From assembly GCA_037157815.1 (NCBI GenBank), contig CP089984.1, positions 2,834,997 through 2,898,996 of the forward strand: DNA of 64,000 nt, written 5' to 3'. The notes under the pieces were generated by a model. The model was not told the DNA's origin. It worked only from the letters and a program-made list of their open reading frames with translations, and did not search any database. This DNA comes from Sorangiineae bacterium MSr11954 (GTDB lineage Bacteria > Myxococcota_A > Polyangia > Polyangiales > Polyangiaceae). Made by a program: the position numbers and the translations under genes. Shown piece by piece: positions 23,882 through 32,369 of this stretch (position 1 is the stretch's first letter; each line of letters opens with the position of its first letter).

Positions 23882-25552
23882 ATGTCGTCTCCCTCGAATG
23901 CCGCTACCGCGCATTGGTGGCAGCGCGGTGTCGTCTACCAAGTTTACCCGCGGAGCTTTCTCGACACGAACGGCGATGGCATCGGAGATTTGCGCGGCCT
24001 GATCGCGCGGCTCCCTTATCTTGCGTGGCTGGGGGTCGATGTGGTGTGGGTATCCCCATTTTACCCATCGCCCATGGCCGACTTCGGTTACGACGTCAAA
24101 AACTACACGGACGTCGATCCCATCTTCGGCGATCTCGGCACCTTCGACGAGCTGGTCGCGACCGCCAAAAGCCACGGCATTCGGATCATCGTCGACTTCG
24201 TGCCCAACCACACGTCGCACGAACATCCATGGTTCCTCGCGGCGCGTACTGCGCGCACCAGCGACAAGCGCGATTTCTACGTTTGGGCCGATGCGCGCCC
24301 CGATGGCTCGCCCCCCAACAACTGGGTCAGCGTGTTTGGCGGCTCCGCTTGGCAATGGGACGAGGCCACCGGGCAATACTACCTTCACACCTTCTTGCCG
24401 GAGCAGCCCGATCTCAATTGGCGCAACCCCGAGGTCGTCGCCGCCATGCACGAGGTGATGCGCTTCTGGCTCGACCGCGGCGTGGGCGGCTTTCGCGTCG
24501 ACGCGCCGCTGCCGATGATGAAAGACCCTGCGATGCGGGACAACCCGCCCAACCCCGGGCGCCCCACATTTCACCGTCCGTTCGGCGACTACGACACGCT
24601 CATCCCGCTGCACAACCAGGGGCACCCCGACATTCACGGGATCTTTCGCGGCTTCCGCCAGGTGCTGGAGGCGTACGGCCGCGAGGATCCGAGGGTGGCC
24701 ATCGGTGAGATCTACGAGTTCGATTGGTCGGCGTGGGCGTCCTATTACGGTGTGGACCTCGACGAGCTGCACATGCCGTTCAACTTTGGCCTCCTCGGCA
24801 TTGCATGGAAGGCCAGCGCGGCGGCCCGTCTGGTGGCGGACATCGAGGCAAGCCTCCCCACCGGCGCATGGCCCAACTACGTGCTCGGCAACCACGACGA
24901 GCCGCGCATCGCGAGCCGCCTTGGCTCCGAGGCGCGTGCGCGGGTGGCCATGATGCTGCTGCTCACCCTGCGCGGTACGCCGACCCTTTACTATGGCGAC
25001 GAGCTGGGCATGCCCAATGTCCCCATCGCGCCCGAGAACGCGCGCGATCCCTTCGAGCACCGCGTCCCCGGCCTCGGCGTGGGCCGCGATCCCGAGCGCA
25101 CCCCCATGCTCTGGGATGCCTCGCCCAACGCGGGATTCTGCGCGCCCTCGGCCACGCCTTGGCTTCCGGTGGGCGACGCCTACACGCAACGCAACGTGGA
25201 GACGCTCCGCGCCGATCCGCGGAGCATCCTGACCTTGACCCGCACCTTGCTCATCTTGCGCCGCCAGATCGCCGCGCTCTCGGGGGGCACGTACCGCGCG
25301 CTCGTGGAGGGCGACGACGACGGCTTCGTCTACCTGCGCGAGGCGGCAGGCCGCCGTTACCTGGTCGCCCTGAACTTCGCCGACACGGAGCGCACGCTCA
25401 CGTTGACGGGCGTCGCGGAGGGGACGTTGCTCGTCTCCACGTACCTCGACGGGGGCGAGAGCCTGGGTGACGGAGGTGGTTCGAGCGCGCCGCGCGATCT
25501 GCGCACCCTTCGCCTGCGCCCCGACGAGGGCTGCATCTTCGAGCTCGCGTGA
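23882..25552 (+). CDS. GH13 alpha-glucosidase/alpha-amylase family
   Basis: 556 residues, a complete glycoside hydrolase family 13 enzyme. The barrel carries 'YQVYPRSFLDTNGDGIGDL', 'DFVPNHTS', nucleophile Asp207 in 'GFRVDAP', acid/base Glu276 in 'IGEIYE' and the third acidic residue Asp339 in 'GNHDEPR'. The sequence style is that of oligosaccharide-active alpha-glucosidases rather than secreted amylases, and there is no signal peptide, so it probably cleaves imported malto- or isomalto-oligosaccharides in the cytoplasm. The start is ATG 23882; upstream in-frame sequence back to 22718 is antisense to the metallopeptidase gene. It ends 2 bases before the convergent peptidase gene. Confidence 0.92.
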   Translation: MSSPSNAATAHWWQRGVVYQVYPRSFLDTNGDGIGDLRGLIARLPYLAWLGVDVVWVSPFYPSPMADFGYDVKNYTDVDPIFGDLGTFDELVATAKSHGIRIIVDFVPNHTSHEHPWFLAARTARTSDKRDFYVWADARPDGSPPNNWVSVFGGSAWQWDEATGQYYLHTFLPEQPDLNWRNPEVVAAMHEVMRFWLDRGVGGFRVDAPLPMMKDPAMRDNPPNPGRPTFHRPFGDYDTLIPLHNQGHPDIHGIFRGFRQVLEAYGREDPRVAIGEIYEFDWSAWASYYGVDLDELHMPFNFGLLGIAWKASAAARLVADIEASLPTGAWPNYVLGNHDEPRIASRLGSEARARVAMMLLLTLRGTPTLYYGDELGMPNVPIAPENARDPFEHRVPGLGVGRDPERTPMLWDASPNAGFCAPSATPWLPVGDAYTQRNVETLRADPRSILTLTRTLLILRRQIAALSGGTYRALVEGDDDGFVYLREAAGRRYLVALNFADTERTLTLTGVAEGTLLVSTYLDGGESLGDGGGSSAPRDLRTLRLRPDEGCIFELA

Positions 25553-25554
25553 CG

Positions 25555-26556
25555 TTACGATCCCGGCCCGAGCCATGTGCTCGCGCCGGACTCGCGCGCG
25601 GCCCACGCCATGGGTGACTCGGTGGCGGCGCTCATGGCGGTGGGGCTCATCACGATGATGCTGCCATTCTTGCCGCCGACGAGATCCACCGCGCGCTTCG
25701 CCGCTTGCTCCGCGGGGATCCCGGCGGCGAGCCAGTCGTAAACGTGGCGCGCGAGCCCCACGTCGATGATGCGCTCCCCGGTCCCCGTGGCCGCGACCGC
25801 GCCGTGCACACCTGCGAAGAGCCCTGCGCCCGGGATCGGCACATCACCGACCCGCCCGCGCAATGTGAGCGCGGTGCCCCCCGTCGACAGCGCCACGCCA
25901 AAGCGCCCATCGGCCGCGCGAACGGCGACGCCCACCGTATCGCTTCCCGCGTCCACCTTGCCGCCTGCGGGCACCTTGCCGTCTGCGGGCACCTGGCCGC
26001 TGCCGCCCGCGCTCCCCGCCGATGCGCCCTGGGACAAGCCGTGCTCGAAGTTCCAATGCCGCCGCCAGTCGAAGCGCGCCCACTCGGCGGGCAAGGTTGG
26101 ATCGCGGGCCAAGAGCCGCTTTTGCAGATCGCGCGCCCGCGCGCGCCCGTCGTCGGTGGTCGGATCGTACGGCGGCATCCCCAGGGTCCGCGCGAAGCGG
26201 GTGGCGCCGTCGCCGGCCAGGAGCAGGTGCGGCGTATCGAGCACGGCCCGCGCCACGCACACCGGATTTTTCACCTGCTCGATGGCCGCCACGCCACCGA
26301 AGCGCCCGGCCGACGTCATCACCGCCGCGTCCATCTGCACGGTGACCCCATCGATCCGAACGCGCGATCCGGTCCCCGCGTTGTAGCGGGGATCGTCCTC
26401 GAGCACGACCACGCCGGCCACCGCGGCGTCCACCGGCTCGCCCCCCGACTCGAGCACGCGGAGGGCCGCATCCACCGCGGCGCGGCAGCCATCGGACACG
26501 CTCGCCGGACTTCCCTGACCCCCGTGCGCTATCGCCGCCGCCCGCGCTCCACGCAT
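25555..26556 (-). CDS. Isoaspartyl peptidase/L-asparaginase (Ntn hydrolase)
   Basis: 333 residues. Motifs of plant-type asparaginases are present: 'DAAVAGVVVLEDDPRYNAGT', 'VQMDAAVM' and 'AIEQVKNPVCVARAVLDTPH'. The nucleophile is expected to be Thr207 in 'GSDTVGV', with self-cleavage before it giving alpha and beta chains. The linker before the cleavage site is extended and Gly/Ala/Pro-rich ('ASAGSAGGSGQVPADGKVPA'). It hydrolyses beta-aspartyl dipeptides or asparagine. ATG 26556 lies 19 bases after the stop of the upstream monooxygenase gene on the same strand. Confidence 0.9.
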   Translation of the reverse strand: MRGARAAAIAHGGQGSPASVSDGCRAAVDAALRVLESGGEPVDAAVAGVVVLEDDPRYNAGTGSRVRIDGVTVQMDAAVMTSAGRFGGVAAIEQVKNPVCVARAVLDTPHLLLAGDGATRFARTLGMPPYDPTTDDGRARARDLQKRLLARDPTLPAEWARFDWRRHWNFEHGLSQGASAGSAGGSGQVPADGKVPAGGKVDAGSDTVGVAVRAADGRFGVALSTGGTALTLRGRVGDVPIPGAGLFAGVHGAVAATGTGERIIDVGLARHVYDWLAAGIPAEQAAKRAVDLVGGKNGSIIVMSPTAMSAATESPMAWAARESGASTWLGPGS

Positions 26557-26575
26557 CCTTGGAGCATATCGCAAC

Positions 26576-28246
26576 TCACCCCAAGATCCGTTCGAGCACG
26601 TCCCCGAGCACATGGGCCGGCGTCTCCACGCCCCCGCGCGCTCGAAACGCTACGAACCCATCGGGTCGGACCAAAACGGCTCCGCCAGCCTCGATCCCCG
26701 CCGCGTCCGTCCACGATGGCTCGCATCGAAAATCGCCGCCTTCGCCCAAGGTGTAGGCGGCGAGCGGCACGCGCGAGCGCGCCCCGAACGCGCGGGCCGC
26801 ATCGCAAAAGCTCGCGCCGTCCGGCCCGGTGAGCAGCACGAACGAGCTCCCGAACAGGTCGAGGGTCGAGGTGCGCTTTCCCTCGCGTTCGAGCCAGACA
26901 TGGGGCGCGCGCGTCCCCGGGCGCCCGTCGAGCTCCTGGCAAGCCACCTCGCCGGGTTGCGCTCGCGTTCCGTCCTCTTCGCTCCTTTCGTCCTTCTCGT
27001 CCGCCTCGGCGAGCACGGCGGCCGAGTGGTAGCGAAAGCCAACCGGCGCAAAGTTCTCCTTGAAGCTGCCGGCCCATTTTTCCGGCGACACGATGCCGGT
27101 GCGGTCGCCCATGTTCCCCGATCGCTCCGCGGCCAGGCGCGCGACCGGGCGGCGTTCGACGTCGTAGGTGGACAAGAGCGAGGGCGCCGCGCGCCCATCG
27201 AGCACGGCGGCGAGCTTCCACGCGAGGTTGTGCGCGTCTTGGATGCCGGTGCTGGCCCCCATGCCTCCCCAAGGCGGCATGAGGTGCGCCGCATCGCCCG
27301 CCAAAAACACGCGACCATGTTGAAAGCGCTCCGCCACCGATACGGTGGCCGCCCACGGCAGCACGCTCCGGATGGTGATGGCGATATCCGGTATACCGAG
27401 CGCGGTGCGGATCAAATCGACGCAGCGCTCGAGCGGATAATCCTCCGGCTTCTCCCCCAAGCCGGGATGGTAAATCGCGTGGAAGACCCAAAGGTCCGTG
27501 TTGTTGATCGAGGTGAAAATCCCGCGCACCTCCGGGTGATCGACGGTGCAAATGCTGAACTCGCGCCCCTTCACCAGCTCGCTCAAGTCCGCCTGAAAGT
27601 AGATATTGAGCTGGTGCGATATCTCGCCCCGTCCCTCCATCGCCACCCCGAGCCGGTTGCGGATGGGGCTCTTCGCGCCGTCGGCCGCGATCATGTAGTC
27701 GGCCCGCACGGTGTGCGTCTCGCCCGTGCCGCGGTCCAAAAGGGCGGCGGTCACCCCCGAGGCGTCTTGCTCGAAGCTCACGAGCTCCATGTGAAACCGC
27801 AGATCGCCGCCGCGGGCGCGCGCGGCCTCGAGGAGCACTGGCTCCAGCCGGTCTTGGGGGCAGCGCGCGGCCGACGTGGGGCTCGCATCGCTCGGCGCGA
27901 ACGCGAGCCCGAACGGGGAGGGGGAGGCTCCGCCCGTCGCGCCAGGCGCCGGCATGCGAAAGGCCGTCCCCTCGCCGGAGAGCACGCCGAGCAGCGTTTT
28001 GCCCATGAGAAAGCCGTTGCTCTTCGCCAGCTCCGCGCCGGCGCGGCGGATGGCATCCTCGAGGCCCAGGCCTCGAAAGAGCTCCATGGTGCGCCCGCTC
28101 ACGCCGCGCGCCCGCGGGTGAATGCAGGTGGTCGGATGCCGCTCCACCAGAAGATGCGGCACGTGGTGGTGGGTGAGGAACAAGGACGAGGAAAGCCCAA
28201 CGACGCCCCCGCCCACGATCAACACGGGAACCCGGATGTCAGCCAT
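26576..28246 (-). CDS. FAD-dependent aromatic hydroxylase/monooxygenase
   Basis: 556 residues of the PHBH/PheA/TetX flavin monooxygenase class: FAD ADP site 'VLIVGGGVVGLSSSLFL' at the N-terminus, 'AADGAKSPIRNRLG' and the second FAD motif 'RVFLAGDAAHLMPPWGGMGA'. The C-terminal thioredoxin-like domain has the length seen in polyketide hydroxylases and phenol hydroxylases. It likely hydroxylates an aromatic or polyketide substrate with NAD(P)H and oxygen. ATG 28246 has TAGGAG upstream. A TetR gene is divergent with a shared 97-base spacer containing a palindrome, suggesting induction by the substrate. Confidence 0.9.
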   Translation of the reverse strand: MADIRVPVLIVGGGVVGLSSSLFLTHHHVPHLLVERHPTTCIHPRARGVSGRTMELFRGLGLEDAIRRAGAELAKSNGFLMGKTLLGVLSGEGTAFRMPAPGATGGASPSPFGLAFAPSDASPTSAARCPQDRLEPVLLEAARARGGDLRFHMELVSFEQDASGVTAALLDRGTGETHTVRADYMIAADGAKSPIRNRLGVAMEGRGEISHQLNIYFQADLSELVKGREFSICTVDHPEVRGIFTSINNTDLWVFHAIYHPGLGEKPEDYPLERCVDLIRTALGIPDIAITIRSVLPWAATVSVAERFQHGRVFLAGDAAHLMPPWGGMGASTGIQDAHNLAWKLAAVLDGRAAPSLLSTYDVERRPVARLAAERSGNMGDRTGIVSPEKWAGSFKENFAPVGFRYHSAAVLAEADEKDERSEEDGTRAQPGEVACQELDGRPGTRAPHVWLEREGKRTSTLDLFGSSFVLLTGPDGASFCDAARAFGARSRVPLAAYTLGEGGDFRCEPSWTDAAGIEAGGAVLVRPDGFVAFRARGGVETPAHVLGDVLERILG

Positions 28247-28281
28247 GTGTGGCTCCTATAAAAATGTGGCAGCAAAAATTA

Positions 28282-28294
28282 TATAGTAACTATA
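28282..28294. promoter_or_regulatory. Palindrome between monooxygenase and TetR genes
   Basis: TATAGT-A-ACTATA, a perfect 6-base inverted repeat around one base, inside an AT-rich patch of the 97-base divergent spacer. AT-rich DNA is rare in this window. Position and symmetry suit a TetR operator controlling both genes. Confidence 0.55.
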
Positions 28295-28343
28295 AGTTTG
28301 GCGCCGCCCCAGTCAAGCGCCGCTGCGCTAGACTCGGGCCAGC

Positions 28344-28973
28344 ATGTCCAAGCCGGAGGGCCTTCGAGAGCGCAAGAAGCGCAAAATGCGGGAATCCATC
28401 GCCAACGCGGCCGCGCGTTTGTTCACGCGACGGGGCTTCGAGACGGTCACGGTGGCCGAGGTGGCCCGGGAGGCCGAGGTGTCGGAGCAGACCGTGTTCA
28501 ACTACTTTCCGACCAAGGAAGACCTCGTCTTCGACCGCGATCTCGAGATCGAAGAGGGTTTGGTGCGGCTGGTGCGCGAGCTCAAACCGGGCGGAAAGCC
28601 GCTCGCGGCCATCCGCGAGTACACTTTGCTCTTCCTCGACCAGCTCGGCGAGGTGCCCCCCGAGAACCACGGTTTCCTGCATCTCGTATCCGAGAGCCCG
28701 GCCCTGCAGGCCCACGGCCGGGAAATGCGGGCGCGGCACACGGCCTCGCTGGCCAAGGCGCTGGCGGAGCGCATGCAAAGGCCGGACAGCGATACCGAAG
28801 TATGGACCGTGGCGGAGATCCTGATGGTCACCCAATCGTCGTTCATGCGCTCCTTGGTGCAGCACATGCTCGGCGGCAAGGACAAGAAGCGCGCCCTCGC
28901 CGCCGTCCGCGCCGAGATGGATCGGGTCTTCGAGCTCCTCGGCGAAGGTTTCTCCAAGTACCGCGTCCCGTGA
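28344..28973 (+). CDS. TetR/AcrR-family transcriptional regulator
   Basis: 209 residues. The N-terminal DNA-binding domain reads 'RESIANAAARLFTRRGFETV' followed by 'TVAEVAREAEVSEQTVFNYF' and 'PTKEDLV', a textbook TetR helix-turn-helix; the C-terminal helical ligand domain is specific and unassigned. Divergent from the flavin monooxygenase gene, the usual arrangement for a local repressor relieved by the enzyme's substrate. ATG 28344; ribosome site weak. Confidence 0.9.
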   Translation: MSKPEGLRERKKRKMRESIANAAARLFTRRGFETVTVAEVAREAEVSEQTVFNYFPTKEDLVFDRDLEIEEGLVRLVRELKPGGKPLAAIREYTLLFLDQLGEVPPENHGFLHLVSESPALQAHGREMRARHTASLAKALAERMQRPDSDTEVWTVAEILMVTQSSFMRSLVQHMLGGKDKKRALAAVRAEMDRVFELLGEGFSKYRVP

Positions 28974-29504
28974 GCCACGCGCCATCGTAGCCGCGCCATG
29001 GCCTCCCGCGGGCGAAGGCGCCTCCGTCTGGAAAGACGGCTGCCGCCGCAGGCGAAGGCGCCTCCGTTGGGAGACGACGACGGCTACGGCCGCGGCCGAA
29101 AGCGCCTCCGTCTGGAAAGACGGCTGCCGCCGCAGGCGAAGGCGCCTCCGTTGGGAGACGACGACGGCTACGGCCGCGGCCGAAAGCGCCTCCGTCGGGA
29201 AAGACGGCTGCCGCCGCAGGCGAAGGCGCCTCCCGCCGAGCCGAAAGACGGCTGCCGCCGCGGGCGAAGGCGCCTCCGTCGGGAAAGACGGCGCGGGCGA
29301 AGGCGCCTCCCGCCGAGCCGAAAGACGGCTGCCGCCGCGGGCGAAGGCGCCTCCGTTCGGAAAGACGGCGACGGCTACGGCCGCGGACGAAAGCGCCTCC
29401 GTCTGGAAAGACGGCTGCCGCCGCAGGCGAAGGCGCCTCCCGCCGAGCCGAAAGACGGCTGCCGCCGCGGCCGAAGGCGCCTCCGTTGGGAAAGACGGCG
29501 ACGG
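28974..29504. repeat. Twelve-unit intergenic tandem array
   Basis: The gap between a convergent gene pair is filled from 29011 to about 29511 by twelve 33-47 base units sharing GCGAARGCGCCTCC and ending in a GACGGC tail. Three unit types alternate: one with CCGTCTGGAAAGACGG (a 5-base stem with 6-base loop), one with CCGCCGAGCCGAAAGACGG, and one with ACGACGGCTACGGCCGCGG. Units 1-2 and 3-4 form a duplicated dimer of about 85 bases. Long open frames across it on both strands are artefacts of the repeat. The last few bases overlap the C-terminal codons of the next gene. Confidence 0.9.
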
Positions 29505-30413
29505 CTACGGGCGCGGGATCACGGCGCCTTTTTCGTCGACGTTGTTGGTCCAGTCCACGAGCTCGGGGTGATCGGTAATGTCGAGCGGACCGTAAATCCA
29601 GATGCGATCGATCCGGTTCTCGCGAACGGTCGCGCGCCCCGAGCCGGTGAGGTGATAGATGCGCACGGGGTATGCGCCTTGGGCGTGGATATGATTGTGC
29701 TCGATGAGCCAATCACCGACCTCGTCGCCCACCTCGTTCTGGAGCAACGCGGCGTTGGCGCCTGGCGTGGTCACATCGAAGTACGAATAGCGTACGGTCA
29801 CGTGGGCGACGGAGCCCATGTCGCTCTGCAGGCCATCGGCGTGCGCGTAGGGGAGCGTCGGGTGATCGTATTGAAAGACGCTGTCCTCGATGACGAGGTT
29901 GCTCCCCACTTTGGCCGAGTCGCCATAGCCGTCGGAGGTGCCGCGGAAGATGGATGCGATAACCTTGGCCGGCTGCGCGGGGTCGGCCGAGTAAATGGCC
30001 GGCAGGGCGTCGGCAAAGTCGTTCCGTTCGAAGATGACGCCGGCCGTCCGCAGATCGTCGAAGTCGGCCGGGTCGAAGGCCCAGTGGTTGTCGCCCTGGG
30101 TCGTCACCCATTTGCAATTGCGAAAATGGACGCGGGCGTGTCGGATTTTGGGTTGGGAACGGAAGACGAGATTTTCGATGAGCTGTCCGTCGCGGCTCGT
30201 CACGAAGTTCCGCGGTGCATCGCGGAGGGTGACCCCGGGGGCAATGCCCGGCGTCACCCGCGGACCGTATGCCGTACTGCCCGGCGGTGTTTGGGAGCGC
30301 GCGTCCGTCTCGGACGGCGCATGGTTCGGAGAGGGATTCGTAGGCGAGGCATCGTCGGAGCTGCAGGCTACGAGCCCGAAGCCCAGGGCAACTGCGAAAG
30401 CAAGGTTTCTCAT
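29505..30413 (-). CDS. Lipoprotein with predicted right-handed beta-helix
   Basis: 302 residues. The signal 'MRNLAFAVALGFGLVACSSD' has a LVAC lipobox. After a Ser/Pro/Thr-rich linker the rest shows short repeating strands and turns with phrases such as 'GVIFERNDFADALPAIYS', 'NLVIEDSVFQYDHPTLPYAH' and 'HVTVRYSYFDVTTPGANAAL', typical of pectate-lyase-like beta-helices that bind or cleave polysaccharides. No catalytic residues could be assigned. ATG 30413 was preferred to an upstream in-frame start at 30458 because it begins the signal peptide. The stop codon lies inside the edge of the tandem array. Confidence 0.75.
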   Translation of the reverse strand: MRNLAFAVALGFGLVACSSDDASPTNPSPNHAPSETDARSQTPPGSTAYGPRVTPGIAPGVTLRDAPRNFVTSRDGQLIENLVFRSQPKIRHARVHFRNCKWVTTQGDNHWAFDPADFDDLRTAGVIFERNDFADALPAIYSADPAQPAKVIASIFRGTSDGYGDSAKVGSNLVIEDSVFQYDHPTLPYAHADGLQSDMGSVAHVTVRYSYFDVTTPGANAALLQNEVGDEVGDWLIEHNHIHAQGAYPVRIYHLTGSGRATVRENRIDRIWIYGPLDITDHPELVDWTNNVDEKGAVIPRP

Positions 30414-30531
30414 GCTTGCGCACTGTGCCCGGAAGACAGGCGCGCAACATGGCCCCACACGCCAACCGTGCGACGGTTCGCGACAGACTCCTTCGCCGTT
30501 CGAACCCCCCTCGAATTCTCCTCCGTGACGG

Positions 30532-31488
30532 TTATGGCGTGGTGGCCGGCAATGTCCAGCCGATGTCCTTCATCAAGGCCGTCGTGAGATCCAACCCGTG
30601 CGTCAAATCCCCATTGATGACCGGCTCCATCAACAGATTCGGCGACAGCGATTTATCCCAATGCGAAACGGAGGACCCCGATTCGAACTTCGCCGGCGTG
30701 TACAGGAGCGGGGTAGGGGTGGTGGACGACAGGATCTCCTTCGCCGCCGCCGTGACGGCCGGCCCCTCCCATCGCACGTTTCCATTGTTGAGGGCCGAGG
30801 ACTTGCGCTGGTTGTCGGTCAGCTGCGTCCACGGTTTGTCTTGCGTCGCATCGTGCAGGAACGTCTCGTAGATGTCGGGGCGGCCGCTCATCTCTTTTCC
30901 GGTGGTGCCATCCACGAAGGTGAGAAAGCCCAGCCCGTGCCCGAACTCGTGCAAGAGCACGGTCAGGAAGTCGATGCGCTTGCCGTGATTTCCGTCGAAT
31001 CCCATGTACCAGCCGCCGCGGCTGGAGAGGCACCCGGGCTTGCCCAGCTCCGAGTTGAATTGAGCTTGGATGTCGGGTTGGTTGGTATTCATATCGCGGT
31101 TGGCCAGCTGGTTCGCGAGCGCGACCGGATACCACGCCGAGGCGTTCGGAAACCTCGGGTTGTAATAGGCCGACATGGGCCCCGCCGATCCGAGCGTGCC
31201 GTACGTCTCGCTGCACTGAAGCGGCGCAAACGACGCAAGGACCTTGACCTCGACGGTGCCGCTCAGGGCGGAGCCCCAGATCTCGGCCGCCTTCTTGAAC
31301 ACGTTGAGCGCTTGTTCGCCCTTGGTGGTGCCGGGGTTGTCGCCCACGGGGGTGACCGGGGTCGGATCGTTGAATCCCGTGTTGGCACCGTCGTTGTTGA
31401 TGATCGTAATCGTGACGGCCTTGGCGCTCCCGGCGATGGAAAAGACCGCCAGCGCGCCCAGGGGGCCCGCAATCCTTCGATGGCTCAT
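30532..31488 (-). CDS. Secreted HExxH metalloprotease-like protein
   Basis: 318 residues. A Sec signal ends near 'AGSAKA' (about residue 24). The core has H180-E181-F-G-H184 followed by GLGF, a zincin motif; the metzincin third ligand six residues after the second His is Thr, so the third ligand must lie elsewhere. A conserved-looking C-terminal phrase 'SPNLLMEPVINGDLTHGLDL' precedes the end. Two Cys may form a disulfide. It begins 4 bases after the stop of a small lipoprotein gene on the same strand, so the two are a translational unit. Probably a secreted protease of a predatory or scavenging bacterium; substrate unknown. Confidence 0.8.
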   Translation of the reverse strand: MSHRRIAGPLGALAVFSIAGSAKAVTITIINNDGANTGFNDPTPVTPVGDNPGTTKGEQALNVFKKAAEIWGSALSGTVEVKVLASFAPLQCSETYGTLGSAGPMSAYYNPRFPNASAWYPVALANQLANRDMNTNQPDIQAQFNSELGKPGCLSSRGGWYMGFDGNHGKRIDFLTVLLHEFGHGLGFLTFVDGTTGKEMSGRPDIYETFLHDATQDKPWTQLTDNQRKSSALNNGNVRWEGPAVTAAAKEILSSTTPTPLLYTPAKFESGSSVSHWDKSLSPNLLMEPVINGDLTHGLDLTTALMKDIGWTLPATTP

Positions 31489-31492
31489 TGGC

Positions 31493-31888
31493 TCAGTCCT
31501 TTCCGTTTTGCCCGTTCAGCGGGAGCCGGAGCTTGATCCCAATATTCGCCGCGAAGAACGCATTCGCCTGCGGCGCCGAATCGACGCACGCCTCGCTGAC
31601 CGTGCCATCGGCGTTGATGCGCGCCAACATGGCATTCTGAAACCCACCATTGAAATGGGCACTACCGCCGCCCTCGACGACGCTTACCGTCACATTCGAA
31701 CGATCCAACATCGGGGCAATCTGCTTCGTCGCCTCATCGACGTCTTTTGCAGTCGGCTCGGCAACGGCCTGGGGCGACGGCGCCTGAAGATCCGTCTCTC
31801 CCGTGCTACAGCCGACCAACGAGAACACACCAACGGCTGCTGCGCCCCAGATGAATGAATTCATCCAGGACCTTCGTCGTGATTGCAT
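31493..31888 (-). CDS. Small lipoprotein paired with metalloprotease
   Basis: 131 residues. The signal has a basic N-region (MQSRRRSWM), a hydrophobic core and a FSLVGC lipobox. The mature chain ends with a small domain ('TVSVVEGGGSAHFNGGFQNA', 'DGTVSEACVDSAPQANAFFA') that is not recognised. ATG 31888 follows a strong GGGAGGA site. Spacing of 4 bases to the metalloprotease gene suggests the lipoprotein is its partner, for example an inhibitor, chaperone or anchor; this is inference. Confidence 0.7.
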   Translation of the reverse strand: MQSRRRSWMNSFIWGAAAVGVFSLVGCSTGETDLQAPSPQAVAEPTAKDVDEATKQIAPMLDRSNVTVSVVEGGGSAHFNGGFQNAMLARINADGTVSEACVDSAPQANAFFAANIGIKLRLPLNGQNGKD

Positions 31889-32369
31889 ACATCCTCCCTT
31901 GTTCGCCTACGGGGGGTTGATAAGTTTCGGGTGAAGCCGGTCCACCATATCGCGACCTGCTCGCGATGAGTTGCGAATTTAATGAAACTGAAATCAATTG
32001 TCGTACAAGTCAGCACCCTCACCCAAAAGGCCGTTGACACGCGGCGAACCCGCAACGCTTCGGCGGTGTCGGAGAAGTTGTTCGGACGTGCGCGGTGGCG
32101 TCTCGGCCTGACGGCGCTCGGGCCAAGGAGCGATGCCGCACCCCGCGGCCCGGGGGAACCCGCAACACGCTCGCGCCAAGTCGCGCCGCTGCACGGCGCC
32201 CCGTTGGGAACCCACAACACATTCGCGCCAAGTGCGCCGCTGCGCGCGGCGCGGTAGGCGATCGCGTGCACGAAAAATGCGGTTGCTGCTGACAACGTTG
32301 TCTCTATGCATTAGTTAAAGCGAGGAGGTCACGGCGCAGGATCGTTCCGGTACGGCCTAGCTCGCGCAT
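31889..32369. repeat. Intergenic region with imperfect repeats
   Basis: 481 bases between the divergent lipoprotein and LacI genes. It has an AT-richer part near 31915-32020 and then repeats: two adjacent copies (32153-32205 and 32206-32254) share GGGAACCCRCAACAC and CGCGCCAAGT followed by GCGCCGCTGC, and a shorter relative (GCGAACCCGCAACGC) lies at about 32042. The LacI-type palindrome at 32291-32302 is described separately. No supported gene. Confidence 0.65.
32291..32302. promoter_or_regulatory. LacI-type operator palindrome
   Basis: GACAACGTTGTC, a perfect 12-base palindrome with the central CG pair typical of LacI/PurR-family operators, 67 bases before the start of a LacI-family gene. 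Likely an autoregulatory site. Confidence 0.65.

Noticed and set aside
28974-29504. Possible CRISPR array
   Set aside because: Units are contiguous and mosaic with no unique spacers of constant length, and no cas genes are present. The same holds for the array at 36.1-36.4 kb.
28998-30587. Long plus-strand open frame of 529 codons with Arg/Pro repeats, and a matching minus-strand frame at 28843-29712
   Set aside because: Both arise from the GC-rich tandem array having no stop codons in several frames; they lack start signals and then run antisense to, or out of frame with, the beta-helix lipoprotein gene.
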